The notes: generated by a model not told the origin, from the sequence alone. DNA of 64,000 nucleotides from Nocardiopsis gilva YIM 90087 (GCF_002263495.1 NZ_CP022753.1:4898001-4962000), one strand, 5' to 3'; positions 9,324-17,752 are shown, numbered from the stretch's first letter. Translations and numbers: made by a program.

Positions 9324-9364
9324 ACAGCATTTGCTGTATTGACAGCCTAGACTGTATAAACAGT
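9324..9364. promoter_or_regulatory. Two ArsR-type operators in the divergent promoter
   Basis: ACAGCATTTGCTGT (9324-9337) and ACTGTATAAACAGT (9351-9364) are inverted repeats sharing the CTGT half-site. They sit between the repressor start and the CDF start, and TATAAA (9355-9360) inside the second could be the -10 element of the CDF promoter with TTGCTG (9331-9336) 18 bp upstream. Binding here would block transcription both ways. Confidence 0.65.
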
Positions 9365-9443
9365 TTCGACTGAATAGTTACCTTTGGGCGCGTCGCCGGG
9401 ATTGTGGGGCGGCGCGACCGCGCCTGGCGTAAGGGAGTTCCGC

Positions 9444-10361
9444 ATGGGCCACGGGCACGGCCACGGACATGGGCAGGTCACCGCAGGAGCCGCCAACCGC
9501 GGCCGGCTGACCGTCGTGCTGGGGATGATGCTGAGCGTCGCCGTTATCCAGGTCATCGGCGCGATGACCACCGGGAGCCTGGCGCTGCTGGCCGACGCCG
9601 GACACACCGTCGCCGACTCCTTCGGCGTCGCGCTGGCGCTGGTGGCGGTCTGGATCGCCGCGCGACCGCCGTCCCTGAAGCGCACGTTCGGCTTCCAGCG
9701 GGCCGAGGTCCTGGCCGCGGCCATCAACGCCCTGGTGCTGATGGGCCTGTGCACGTTCATCGTCATCGAGGCGATCGACCGGCTGACCAACCCCCGCCCG
9801 GTGGCCGGTCTCGGCGTCGTAGCCGTCGCCGCGTTCAGCCTGGTGATGAACGTGGTCGCGCTGTTCATGCTGCGCTCCGGCCAGAAGGAGAGCCTCAACG
9901 TCCGCGGCGCCTACCTGGAGGTCATGGGCGACGCCATGGCCTCCATCGGGGTCATCGCCGCCGGCGCCATCATCTGGCTCACCGGGTGGGAGCGCACCGA
10001 CTCCATCGTGTCGCTGCTCATCGCGCTGGTCATCGTCCCCCGCGCGTGGAACCTGATGAGAGAGGCCGTCCACGTCCTCTTGGAGGCCACACCGCGCGAT
10101 ATGGACCTCAACGAAGTCCGCGAGCACCTGCTGCGCCAGCCCGGCGTCCTCGACGTCCACGACCTGCACGCCTGGACCATCACCTCGGGCATCCCGGTGC
10201 TGTCGGCCCACGTCGTGGTCGAGGAGGACCGACTGGCCGACTCCGGCCGGATCCTTGACGACCTGCACAACTGCCTGTCCGGCCACTTCGACGTGGACCA
10301 CTCGACCCTCCAGCTCGAACCCGAGGGCCATTACGATCACGAGGGCGCCACACACGTGTGA
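9444..10361 (+). CDS. Cation diffusion facilitator (CzcD/ZitB-like) metal exporter
   Basis: Six-helix CDF exporter of 305 aa exchanging divalent metal for protons at the membrane. It starts with a His-rich tail MGHGHGHGHG, a likely metal-gathering segment. The TM2 metal site is ADAGHTVADS (HxxxD); the TM5 site reads YLEVMGDAMAS, ExxxD in place of the usual HxxxD. The cytosolic C-terminal domain contains VHDLHAWTITSG and ends in a second His-containing patch (EGHYDHEGATHV). ATG at 9444 follows GGGAG; the frame upstream of it lacks domain character. Regulation is probably by the divergent ArsR protein. Confidence 0.9.
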   Translation: MGHGHGHGHGQVTAGAANRGRLTVVLGMMLSVAVIQVIGAMTTGSLALLADAGHTVADSFGVALALVAVWIAARPPSLKRTFGFQRAEVLAAAINALVLMGLCTFIVIEAIDRLTNPRPVAGLGVVAVAAFSLVMNVVALFMLRSGQKESLNVRGAYLEVMGDAMASIGVIAAGAIIWLTGWERTDSIVSLLIALVIVPRAWNLMREAVHVLLEATPRDMDLNEVREHLLRQPGVLDVHDLHAWTITSGIPVLSAHVVVEEDRLADSGRILDDLHNCLSGHFDVDHSTLQLEPEGHYDHEGATHV

Positions 10362-10522
10362 GCCCACGGGAGGGCCTGCCGACGCACGGCCCCGCGACCG
10401 CCGGTTCCCGGAGGCGGGGAGGACCGAAAGCGACGGAAAGGGAAAGCATGCCGGAACTCTCCGCAACCAGCCATGAACAGGTAACAGATCGACATATCGG
10501 CCAGGCGAGTGGCATAGTTTCC

Positions 10523-10612
10523 CCTCGGGCTCGTGTGAGCCTGTGACGAGGCCCCCCTTCATTTCCGCCGGCGCGCTGCAGCGTGCCGGGACATCGGCCG
10601 GAAGGACCGGCC
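10523..10612 (+). promoter_or_regulatory. Structured leader upstream of nhaA
   Basis: Three stems fall in 90 nt just before nhaA. First, CCTCG/CGAGG (10523-10527, 10547-10551) encloses GGCTC/GAGCC with a TGTGA bulge. Second is an 11-bp palindrome with one mismatch at 10568-10589. Third is GGCCGG-AAGGA-CCGGCC at 10596-10612. It may be the CDF gene's terminator, a cis-acting RNA for nhaA, or both. I cannot match it to a known riboswitch class. Confidence 0.4.
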
Positions 10613-10637
10613 CCTACTGCTGCCTGGGGGAGCGCGG

Positions 10638-11888
10638 ATGACCGAACGCCGCCAAATCGTCGATCTACTTCGATCCGATGTCGTCAGCGGTTTCCTGCTC
10701 ATAGCGGGAGCGGTCGTCGCCCTCTTGTTGGCCAACTCCCCGTTGCACGACGGCTACGAGGCCATCCGCACCTTCACCTTCGGCCCCGAGTCGCTCCATC
10801 TCCACCTGTCGGTCGAGGCATGGGCCTCCGACGCCCTCCTGGCGATCTTCTTCTTCATCGTCGGCAACGAGCTCAAGCAGGAGTTCGTCCACGGCGAGCT
10901 GCGCAATCCCCGGCGCGCGATGCTGCCCATCGTCGCGGCCGTCTGCGGCATGGTGGTCCCGGCGCTGATCTACGTCGCCGTCAACATCGGCGAGGGCCCG
11001 GCGATCAAAGGCTGGGGCATCCCGATGGCCACCGACATCGCCTTCGCCGTCGCGATCCTCGCGGTGGTGGGCCGCTACCTCCCCCCGGCGCTGCGCACCT
11101 TCCTGCTGACGCTCGCCATCGTCGACGACCTCGGCGCCATCGTCGTCATCGCCATCTTCTACACGAGCGACATCTCGTTCGTGCCGCTGGTGATCGCCTT
11201 CGCCCTGCTCGCCGTCTTCGGCTACCTGCAGAACGGCCGCGGGCTCGCCCGCGCCCTGGACCGCTCGCCCCTCCCGAACTGGCTCATCTACGTCCCGCTC
11301 GCGGTCGCGATCTGGGCGCTCATGCACGCCAGCGGCGTGCACGCCACCATCGCGGGTGTCGCCATGGGCCTGCTCATGCGCACGACGCCGCTGCCGCACG
11401 AGTCGACCTCCCCCAGCGAGCGCGTGGAGCACATCATCCGCCCCTGGTCCTCCAGCCTGGTGCTGCCCTTCTTCGCGCTCATGTCGGCCGGTGTCGTCTT
11501 CACCGGGTTCGGCACGCTGTTCTCCGACTCCGCCGCGCTCGGCGTCGTCCTCGGCCTGGTCGTGGGCAAGCTGATCGGCATCTCCGGCGGCGCCTGGGTC
11601 ACCACCAAGATCACCAGCGCCGAACTCAACCCGTCGCTGAGCTGGATCGACATCATCGGCATGTCGATGCTCGCCGGGATCGGGTTCACCGTCTCCCTAC
11701 TCATCAGCGAGCTGTCGTTCCCCGGCGCCCCGCAGATGATGAGCGACGCCAAGGGCGGCGTGCTGTTCGCCTCACTCGCGGCCACCGTCCTGGCCTCCAT
11801 CGTGCTCTCGGCGCGCAATGCCCACTACCGCAAGATCGGTCCGGAGCACGCCGAGGCAAAGGAGCCCAACGGCCAGAGCGCCCAATAA
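10638..11888 (+). CDS. nhaA: NhaA Na+/H+ antiporter
   Basis: Electrogenic sodium/proton antiporter, 416 aa with about 12 membrane segments. Hallmarks are DALLAIFFFIVGNELKQEF, the unwound-helix region MATDIAFAVAILAVVG, the paired transport aspartates in LAIVDDLGAIVVI, and VHATIAGVAMGLL. ATG at 10638 follows GGGGGAG. It heads a block of monovalent-cation genes (ktrB, ktrA follow), fitting pH and salt homeostasis. Confidence 0.95.
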   Translation: MTERRQIVDLLRSDVVSGFLLIAGAVVALLLANSPLHDGYEAIRTFTFGPESLHLHLSVEAWASDALLAIFFFIVGNELKQEFVHGELRNPRRAMLPIVAAVCGMVVPALIYVAVNIGEGPAIKGWGIPMATDIAFAVAILAVVGRYLPPALRTFLLTLAIVDDLGAIVVIAIFYTSDISFVPLVIAFALLAVFGYLQNGRGLARALDRSPLPNWLIYVPLAVAIWALMHASGVHATIAGVAMGLLMRTTPLPHESTSPSERVEHIIRPWSSSLVLPFFALMSAGVVFTGFGTLFSDSAALGVVLGLVVGKLIGISGGAWVTTKITSAELNPSLSWIDIIGMSMLAGIGFTVSLLISELSFPGAPQMMSDAKGGVLFASLAATVLASIVLSARNAHYRKIGPEHAEAKEPNGQSAQ

Positions 11889-11900
11889 CGCCATGGCGCC

Positions 11901-11930
11901 GCGCTCGGCGCGCCGTGGCGCGCCGAGCGC
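11901..11930. terminator. Strong GC hairpin after nhaA
   Basis: GCGCTCGGCGCGCC (11901-11914) pairs perfectly with GGCGCGCCGAGCGC (11917-11930) across a 2-nt centre. No T-run follows. It lies 12 bp after the nhaA stop and probably separates nhaA from ktrB transcription. Confidence 0.65.
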
Positions 11931-11988
11931 TCCCGCCCATGACAGCATCACCATTGATCACCGTTGACGACGACATAGCGGACCAACC

Positions 11989-13407
11989 ATGCGCATGAGC
12001 CCCCTGGCTACCCTCGGCAGCATGCTTCCGCGCCTCCGCCCCCGACTCCGGAGAGAGGACGCCGCGCAGGACATCCCCCGGGCACCCTGGGGCCGCCCCG
12101 CCCGGATCTTCGTGACGCTCTTCGTCATCGTCGACCTGACCGGGGCCGGACTGCTTCTGCTCCCCGTCGCCCACGCCGACGGCGCGCGGCTCACCGTCGT
12201 CGAGGCGGTGTTCACCTCCACCACGGCGCTCGCTGTCTGCGGGCTGTCGGTCATCGGCCTGGGGTCGGAGCTCTCCCTGTTCGGCCAGCTCGTGGTCATG
12301 GTGCTGATCCAGATCGGCGGTATCGGCATCATGGTGCTGGCGTCCATGCTGGGGGCGGTGGTGATCCGCCGGTTCGGGCTGCGCATGCAGCTCAGCACGC
12401 AGGCCGAGACCCGCAGCCTCAGCGTCGGCGACGTGCGCGGCATGGTCACCCGGATCGTCGCCGCGAGCCTCACCTGCGAGGGCGTGGTCGCCGTGATCAT
12501 CATCCCGCGGATGTGGTTCACCCAGGACGTCTCCGCCGCCGGGGCCGTCTACCACGGCGCCTTCCACGCGGTGTCGGCCTTCAACAACGCGGGCCTCTCG
12601 CTCTACGACGACAGCCTGACCCGCTTCTCCGGCGACCCCTTCATCCTCTTCCCCATCGCCGCCGCGACCATCCTGGGCGGGCTGGGCTTCCCCGTGCTCC
12701 TGGAGCTGCGACGGCAGTTCCGCACACCGCACACCTGGACCCTGCACGCCAAGCTCACCATCGTCACCACGGTGCTCCTGTTCGCCGCGGGGGCCGTCAT
12801 CGTGACCGCGCTGGAGTGGACCAACCCCGCCACGCTGGGCCCGCTGGGCTGGCAGGGCAAGCTGGTCGACGGCACGTTCCACGGGATCATGCCGCGCAGT
12901 GGCGGGTTCAACGTCACCGACGTCGGCGCCATGGACCAGTCCACGCTGCTGGTCGTCATCATGCTGATGTTCGTCGGCGGCGGGAGCGCCGGGACGGCCG
13001 GCGGCATCAAGGTCGCCACGCTCGCGGTGCTCTTCCTGGTGGTCTGGACGGAGGTCCGCGGCCACCCCCAGGTGCACGTCTTCGGGCGGCGCCTGTCCAG
13101 CGGGGCGATCCGCCAGGCGCTGAGCCTGACGTTCCTGTCGATGACCGTGGTGGTCGTCTCCACCGTTGTCCTGCTCGTCACCACGCCGTTCCAGCTCACC
13201 GAGGTCCTGTTCGAGGTAGTGTCCGCTTCCGGGGTGGTCGGGCTGTCCACCGGAATCACCCCCGAGTTGCATCCGGCGGCACAGACGCTGCTGATCGTGC
13301 TGATGATCGCCGGCCGGATCGGACCCGTCACGTTCGCCTCGGCGCTCGCGCTGCGCGAGCGGACCCGCCGCTATGACCTGGCCGAATCGCGGCCCATCAT
13401 TGGTTAA
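11989..13407 (+). CDS. KtrB/TrkH potassium-uptake channel subunit
   Basis: Membrane subunit of a Ktr-type K+ importer, 472 aa. The four M1-P-M2 repeats are visible by their filters: STTALAVCGLSV, FHAVSAFNNAGLS, GIMPRSGGFNVT and SASGVVGLSTGI. The first filter has VCGL where VTGL is common. The partner RCK gene begins 22 bp downstream. ATG at 11989 has no clear ribosome site; an ATG two codons later is equally possible. Confidence 0.92.
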   Translation: MRMSPLATLGSMLPRLRPRLRREDAAQDIPRAPWGRPARIFVTLFVIVDLTGAGLLLLPVAHADGARLTVVEAVFTSTTALAVCGLSVIGLGSELSLFGQLVVMVLIQIGGIGIMVLASMLGAVVIRRFGLRMQLSTQAETRSLSVGDVRGMVTRIVAASLTCEGVVAVIIIPRMWFTQDVSAAGAVYHGAFHAVSAFNNAGLSLYDDSLTRFSGDPFILFPIAAATILGGLGFPVLLELRRQFRTPHTWTLHAKLTIVTTVLLFAAGAVIVTALEWTNPATLGPLGWQGKLVDGTFHGIMPRSGGFNVTDVGAMDQSTLLVVIMLMFVGGGSAGTAGGIKVATLAVLFLVVWTEVRGHPQVHVFGRRLSSGAIRQALSLTFLSMTVVVVSTVVLLVTTPFQLTEVLFEVVSASGVVGLSTGITPELHPAAQTLLIVLMIAGRIGPVTFASALALRERTRRYDLAESRPIIG

Positions 13408-13429
13408 GAAGACTTTGAGGAGAAAGTAA

Positions 13430-14098
13430 GTGCAGCGGAGCAAGACCAATGACAAACGGGTGCTCGTCATCGGGCTGGGCCGGTTCGGCAGTTCCCTGGC
13501 CCTGGAACTGGTGGCACACGGCTGGGAGGTCCTTGGCATGGACTCCAGTCCGCGGCTGGTCCAGGCCTACGCCGACGCCCTGACCCACACCGTGGTCGCC
13601 GACGCCACCGACGACGAGGCCCTGCGGCAGATCGGCGCGCAGGAGTTCACGCGGGCCGTGGTCGCGATCGGCACCCACCTGGAGGAGAGCATCCTGGCCA
13701 CCTCCCTCCTGGTCGACATGGGTGTGCCGCACATCTGGGCCAAGGCGGTCAGCCGCCGGCACGGCCGCATCCTGCAGCAGATCGGCGCCCACCACGTGGT
13801 ACTGCCCGAGCACGACATGGGTGAGCGCGTGGCCCACCTGGTGTCCGGGCGGATGCTGGACTTCGTGGAGCTGGAGGAGGACTTCGCGCTCGGCAAGACG
13901 CGCGCTCCGCGCGAGCTGATCGGGCTCAAGCTGGGGGAGTCCGGGATCCGCTCCAAGCACGGCATCACCGTGGTCTGCATCAAGCGGCACGGCGAGCAGT
14001 TCACCTACGCGACCGCCGAGACCGTCCCGCAGAAGGGCGACGTCATCGTGGTCGCCGGAAAGACGAACGACGTGGAGCGGTTCGCCGAGATCAGCTGA
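13430..14098 (+). CDS. KtrA/TrkA RCK regulatory subunit
   Basis: Cytosolic gating ring subunit for the adjacent KtrB, 222 aa. The RCK_N Rossmann fold starts RVLVIGLGRFGSSLALELVA (GxGxxG), with the acidic end of beta-2 at MDSS and VVADATDDEAL following. The RCK_C domain occupies about residues 135-220 (LIGLKLGESGIR, PQKGDVIVVAG). GTG at 13430 follows AGGAGAAA. Nucleotide or c-di-AMP binding would control K+ flux; which ligand cannot be told here. Confidence 0.92.
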   Translation: MQRSKTNDKRVLVIGLGRFGSSLALELVAHGWEVLGMDSSPRLVQAYADALTHTVVADATDDEALRQIGAQEFTRAVVAIGTHLEESILATSLLVDMGVPHIWAKAVSRRHGRILQQIGAHHVVLPEHDMGERVAHLVSGRMLDFVELEEDFALGKTRAPRELIGLKLGESGIRSKHGITVVCIKRHGEQFTYATAETVPQKGDVIVVAGKTNDVERFAEIS

Positions 14099-14173
14099 GC
14101 CCCGCGGTCGTCCGGCCTGGGGGATCCGGGCATGCCGCTACCCCGCCTGAGATGTCCGTTACGCCCGGATAAA

Positions 14174-14189
14174 TTGACAATCATTTTCA
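14174..14189 (+). promoter_or_regulatory. Zur box and -35 element of the zinc-binding protein gene
   Basis: TGACAATCATTTTCA (14175-14189) is an exact TGANAATNATTNTCA palindrome, the zinc uptake regulator operator type of actinobacteria. It overlaps TTGACA at 14174-14179, which would serve as -35, so Zur with zinc would block RNA polymerase. It ends about 20 bp before the start codon. Confidence 0.8.
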
Positions 14190-14209
14190 TTTTCCTCATC
14201 ATAGAGGAC

Positions 14210-15202
14210 ATGCGATCAGGGAGAGTGGCCGCGCGCGTCGCGGCGGGTGTTGCGATCAGTGCGATCGCGGCCGGATGCGGCACCGCGTCCGACAGCGGGA
14301 GCGACGGAGACGGAAGCGCGGTCAGTGTGATCACCGGCGTCTACCCGCTGGAGTGGCTGGCCACGCAGGTTGGCGGCGATCGCGTCGAGGTCACCAACCT
14401 GACCGAGCCCGGCGCCGAGCCGCACGACCTGGAGCTGAGCCCGCCCCAGATCCGCAAGATCAACGACGCGGACGTCAACTTCTACGTCCACGGCCTGCAA
14501 CCCGCGATCGACGACGCCCTGGAGCAGCAGCCCAGTGAGCGCGTGTTGGACGTCGGCGACCTGGTCGAGCTCCTTCCCTCCGAGGTTGCGGCCGGGGAGG
14601 ACAAGGGCCATGACCACGAGGGCGAGGACGCCGAGGAGCACGGCAACGACGAGGAGTCGGGCGACGGCCACGACCACGGCGGCACCGACCCGCACATGTG
14701 GCAGGACCCCCAGTTGATGGCCGAGGCCGCCACCGGCCTGGCCAAGCGGCTGGCCGAGGTCGACCCGGACCACGCCGACACCTACACGGCCAACGCCGAG
14801 AAGGTCGGCTCCGAGCTCGACGCGATCGACGACGAGTACTCCACCGGCCTCGCCGAGTGCACGAGCCGCGATCTGCTCACCAACCACAGCGCGTTCGGCT
14901 ATCTGGCCCACCGCTACGATCTCCACCAGGTCGGTATCAGCGGACTCAACCCCGAGACCGAGCCATCCCCGGCCCGCATCGCCGAGATCTCCGACCTGGT
15001 GAAGGACGAGGGGATCACCACGGTCTTCACCGAGACCCTGGCGAGCCCCGCGGTCGCCGAGACCATCGCCTCCGAGACGGGAGCGAAAACTGCCGTGCTC
15101 GACCCCATCGAGGGCATCACCGACCAGTCGCCGGGCGACGATTACCCGTCGGTCATGCGCGCCAACCTGAAGGCGATTTCGAAGGGACTCGGCTGCTCCT
15201 GA
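14210..15202 (+). CDS. znuA: ZnuA/AdcA-type zinc ABC substrate-binding lipoprotein
   Basis: Cluster A-I metal-binding lipoprotein of 330 aa that hands Zn2+ to an ABC importer. The signal peptide ends in a lipobox, ISAIAAGCGTA. Metal-site hallmarks are EPGAEPHDLEL, a His/Asp-rich loop (GHDHEGED ... GDGHDHGG), TDPHMWQDP, TNHSAFGYLAHRY and VFTETLASPAVAETIA. The Zur box and AGAGGA ribosome site choose ATG at 14210 over the frame's earlier start. No permease or ATPase gene is adjacent, so they must be elsewhere. Confidence 0.93.
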   Translation: MRSGRVAARVAAGVAISAIAAGCGTASDSGSDGDGSAVSVITGVYPLEWLATQVGGDRVEVTNLTEPGAEPHDLELSPPQIRKINDADVNFYVHGLQPAIDDALEQQPSERVLDVGDLVELLPSEVAAGEDKGHDHEGEDAEEHGNDEESGDGHDHGGTDPHMWQDPQLMAEAATGLAKRLAEVDPDHADTYTANAEKVGSELDAIDDEYSTGLAECTSRDLLTNHSAFGYLAHRYDLHQVGISGLNPETEPSPARIAEISDLVKDEGITTVFTETLASPAVAETIASETGAKTAVLDPIEGITDQSPGDDYPSVMRANLKAISKGLGCS

Positions 15203-15228
15203 GCCCCCACCGCCTCTGGCGTTTCCCC

Positions 15229-15260
15229 GGCCCCGTCGCCGCCGCGACGGGGCCGGTTTT
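15229..15260 (+). terminator. Intrinsic terminator of znuA
   Basis: Perfect 10-bp stem GGCCCCGTCG (15229-15238) with CGACGGGGCC (15245-15254) followed by GGTTTT. Confidence 0.88.
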
Positions 15261-15368
15261 GTGCAATCTCAGCTGCGCAATTGCACCCGCTTGCATCACG
15301 CCTACAAACCGCGAAAGAGCCCGGCGCGCTGGGTGCACGTTCGCTATCATGTTCAAAGTACGGTGCTA

Positions 15369-15380
15369 ATGCACGTGCAT
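15369..15380. promoter_or_regulatory. ATGCACGTGCAT palindrome upstream of DUF397 gene
   Basis: A perfect 12-bp palindrome 67 bp before the DUF397 start. The identical 12-mer recurs at 17593-17604 just upstream of the ATPase gene at the other end of the same cassette. This suggests one shared regulator, plausibly the XRE protein encoded between them. Confidence 0.5.
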
Positions 15381-15446
15381 AATCCAATGCATTCGCAGGC
15401 ATCGCACGTCTGTCGCACATACAAGAGTGAAGGAGCTTCTACCCCC

Positions 15447-15680
15447 GTGACTGCTTACAACGGCATCAAGGCGTCCGAACTCACCAACGTCTCCTGGCAG
15501 AAGAGCCAGCGCAGCAACTCTCGCGGCACGTGCGTCGAGATGGCCCGGCTGACCGATGGCCGGATCGCGATGCGCAACTCCAACTTCCCCGAGGGCCCGG
15601 CCCTGGTCTACACCCAGGCCGAGATCGACGCCCTGATCATGGGCGCCAAGGACGGTGACTTCGACAACCTGCTGGGCTGA
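15447..15680 (+). CDS. DUF397 protein of a WhiJ-like cassette
   Basis: Small DUF397 protein of 77 aa with the family core WQKSQRSNSRGTCVEMARL, RIAMRNSNFPEGPALVYT and the end ALIMGAKDGDFDNLL. In Streptomyces, DUF397 proteins sit beside XRE/DUF5753 regulators such as WhiJ and modulate their repression of development and antibiotic production. The cognate XRE gene is convergent and starts 1.07 kb away. GTG at 15447 follows AAGGAG; a frame opening earlier has no separate support. Confidence 0.9.
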   Translation: MTAYNGIKASELTNVSWQKSQRSNSRGTCVEMARLTDGRIAMRNSNFPEGPALVYTQAEIDALIMGAKDGDFDNLLG

Positions 15681-15819
15681 GGCGCTGACACCAGCGCATC
15701 AGCGGATCGCGCCGCACCGGTCACGGCGCGAGGGAGGGGCTCCCACCGGATGTCGGGGGGTGGGGCTCCTCCCCCTTTGTCGTGATTGCCGTGCGCCTTC
15801 CGCGCACACGTCAGCGGCC

Positions 15820-15837
15820 CCGGTCGAAAGCGACCGG
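15820..15837. terminator. Bidirectional hairpin between DUF397 and XRE genes
   Basis: CCGGTCG-AAAG-CGACCGG, a perfect 7-bp stem with tetraloop, lies between the converging genes just beyond the XRE stop codon. Confidence 0.6.
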
Positions 15838-15853
15838 AACTCCAACGCCGTGT

Positions 15854-16753
15854 CTAGAGATCGTCGATCATGCCCTTGATCAGGCTCTGCGTCTGGGACG
15901 GCGGGTCGGCGATCACGCTCAGCCGTTCCATCGCCATGGTGTAGGCGTCGATCTCACTCCGTCGGTCCAGGCACATCGAGCCGGTGAGCTGTTCGAGGTA
16001 GATGATGTCCGACAGCTCGAAGTCGGGGTAGCGCAGAATCGTGAAGGACCCCGCCTCGGCCGCGACGGCGCCCGCCGCGAACGGGATCACCTGCAACGTG
16101 ATGTTCGGGTGGTCGCAGGCGTCGAGCAGGGTCTGGAGCTGTCTTCGCATGATGTCCGCGGGACCGACCGGACGGCGGAGCGCGGCCTCGTCGAGGATCG
16201 CCCACAGTCGCACGTCCGGCCCCTCGTAGATGTGGCGCTGCCGCTTCATGCGCACCTCGACGCGGTGCTCGACCTCCAGGCTGGGCGTCAGCACACCGGA
16301 CGAGACCACGGCGCGGGCGTACTCTTCGGTCTGCAGCAGACCGTGGACGAACTGCGCCTCATACACGCGGATCCGGCTGGCGGCCTCTTCCAGGCCGACA
16401 TAGGACTGGAACCAGTTGGGCAGCGACTCGCCGTAGTGCTGCCACCATCCCGGTTTCTTGGTATCGCGGGCGAGGTCGGTCAGAGTCCGGATGACCTGCT
16501 TGTCGGTCACCCCGTAGAGCTTGAGCAGGTCCTCGACGTCCCGCTCCTTGAACCCGACCCGGCCCAGTTCCATCCGGCTGATCTTGGATTCCGAGCCCCG
16601 GATGTGGTGCCCCGCCGCCGCTCGAGAGATGTCGCGCGCCTCTCGGTACTTGCGCAGTTCCGATCCGAGCAGCATGCGCCGCACCGTCGGACCGCTGCCC
16701 TTCTTGAGGCGAGCGATGTCCGCGGCCGCCGTCTTCCTACCCGTCGGCGCCAA
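15854..16753 (-). CDS. XRE/DUF5753 transcriptional regulator (WhiJ-like)
   Basis: DNA-binding regulator of 299 aa. The N-terminal helix-turn-helix covers about residues 28-85 (LGSELRKYREARDISRAAAG, SESKISRMELGRVGFKERDV) and DUF5753 the rest (FVHGLLQTEEYARAV, RLWAILDEAALRRPVG, LTGSMCLDRRSEIDAY). With the DUF397 protein and the ATPase gene it forms the three-part developmental-control cassette known around whiJ/abaA in Streptomyces. TTG at 16753 follows GGAAGGGG; an ATG at the MLLGSELRK position is an alternative. Confidence 0.9.
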   Translation of the reverse strand: MAPTGRKTAAADIARLKKGSGPTVRRMLLGSELRKYREARDISRAAAGHHIRGSESKISRMELGRVGFKERDVEDLLKLYGVTDKQVIRTLTDLARDTKKPGWWQHYGESLPNWFQSYVGLEEAASRIRVYEAQFVHGLLQTEEYARAVVSSGVLTPSLEVEHRVEVRMKRQRHIYEGPDVRLWAILDEAALRRPVGPADIMRRQLQTLLDACDHPNITLQVIPFAAGAVAAEAGSFTILRYPDFELSDIIYLEQLTGSMCLDRRSEIDAYTMAMERLSVIADPPSQTQSLIKGMIDDL

Positions 16754-16946
16754 GCCAGGCCCCTTCCTTACTGCCGGGGTCCTTGCTTACGCCCTGAAGC
16801 CCCTGCACATCGTCGTTACACGATATCGCTGACACTGCCACACTTCACCGGGATCCGGCTGTGACACAGGTGTCAGGTTATACATGGGACGCGACAGACG
16901 CCCGTTTGGGGGACAGGGGGACGGGAGCGGTTTCATGGGACGCGTA

Positions 16947-17579
16947 TCAGGCGAACAGCGCCCAAACATACTTACCGCTCGGAAAGGTGGGCAGAACACC
17001 CCAGCGTCGGGCGAACGACCCGACGAGGTGCAGGCCCCGGCCACTCTCCAACATGAAGTCGGGCTCGCGCCGGGCCGGAAGTCGATCGCTTTCATCCCGG
17101 ACAGCACAGATGAGTTCGCCTCCCCAGCGCACCATGCCGAGCTGAACGTCGGCACCGCAGGCGCCGACCGCCGCGGCCGGCGAACATCGGCACCCGTGCC
17201 GCAGAGCGTTGGTAATGAGTTCGGATACCACCAGCTGCACGTCTCCGGTGAGGCCCGCCATGCCCCACTCGCGCAGCACACCGCCGCAGATCTCGCGGCC
17301 GATGGCGGGCGCTCCGGATTGCGCCACCAAGCTCCAACAAAGAATGTCGAGTCCGCGGCGGTCGGAACGGCCGTCGAGCCGACCGCGGACGCCGTTTCGC
17401 AGGATCGGCACCCACCACGGCCCGTTCGGGTCACCGACCTCCGCCGCCATTTCCTCGCCGGCGGTCCTCCCTAGCGATTCCTGGGCTGGTTGTCCGGTCA
17501 CCGCGATCCCCTTGCACTCGTCTCGATCGCCACCAGTACCGGACTGCGCGATGACCGGCACCCTTGAAGGACTACGCAT
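16947..17579 (-). CDS. RsbW-like ATPase of the WhiJ-like cassette
   Basis: GHKL ATPase of about 210 aa. The N box is VVSELITNALRHG, a CAVRDESDRLPA segment replaces the usual DxGxG, and the lid is GRGLHLVGSFARRWG. Such genes flank whiJ-type regulators and are thought to act with the DUF397/XRE pair. ATG at 17579 is chosen over an upstream TTG. An AGGAGG lies further up and precedes a tiny frame (VHLGLAHA) whose stop overlaps this start, so coupled translation is possible. MAAEVGDP further in is another start option. Confidence 0.82.
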   Translation of the reverse strand: MRSPSRVPVIAQSGTGGDRDECKGIAVTGQPAQESLGRTAGEEMAAEVGDPNGPWWVPILRNGVRGRLDGRSDRRGLDILCWSLVAQSGAPAIGREICGGVLREWGMAGLTGDVQLVVSELITNALRHGCRCSPAAAVGACGADVQLGMVRWGGELICAVRDESDRLPARREPDFMLESGRGLHLVGSFARRWGVLPTFPSGKYVWALFA

Positions 17580-17592
17580 GCGCAAGGCCCAG

Positions 17593-17604
17593 ATGCACGT
17601 GCAT
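17593..17604. promoter_or_regulatory. ATGCACGTGCAT palindrome, second copy
   Basis: Exact copy of the 12-bp palindrome at 15369, 14 bp ahead of the ATPase start and directly after AGGAGG on the minus strand. A repressor bound here would cover the leader of that gene. Confidence 0.5.
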
Positions 17605-17752
17605 CCTCCTCTTGCAGGAATCCTAGGACAAGCACGCCAGGGGTTCAGGAAAAGCTGAGAGTTCGTGAAGAAGACTTGCCATCGGATGCCGCGACGAAAC
17701 GCCGGACACGGCGTGGACCAGGCAATCCTCCAATGAATCCGCGACGGTCGCG

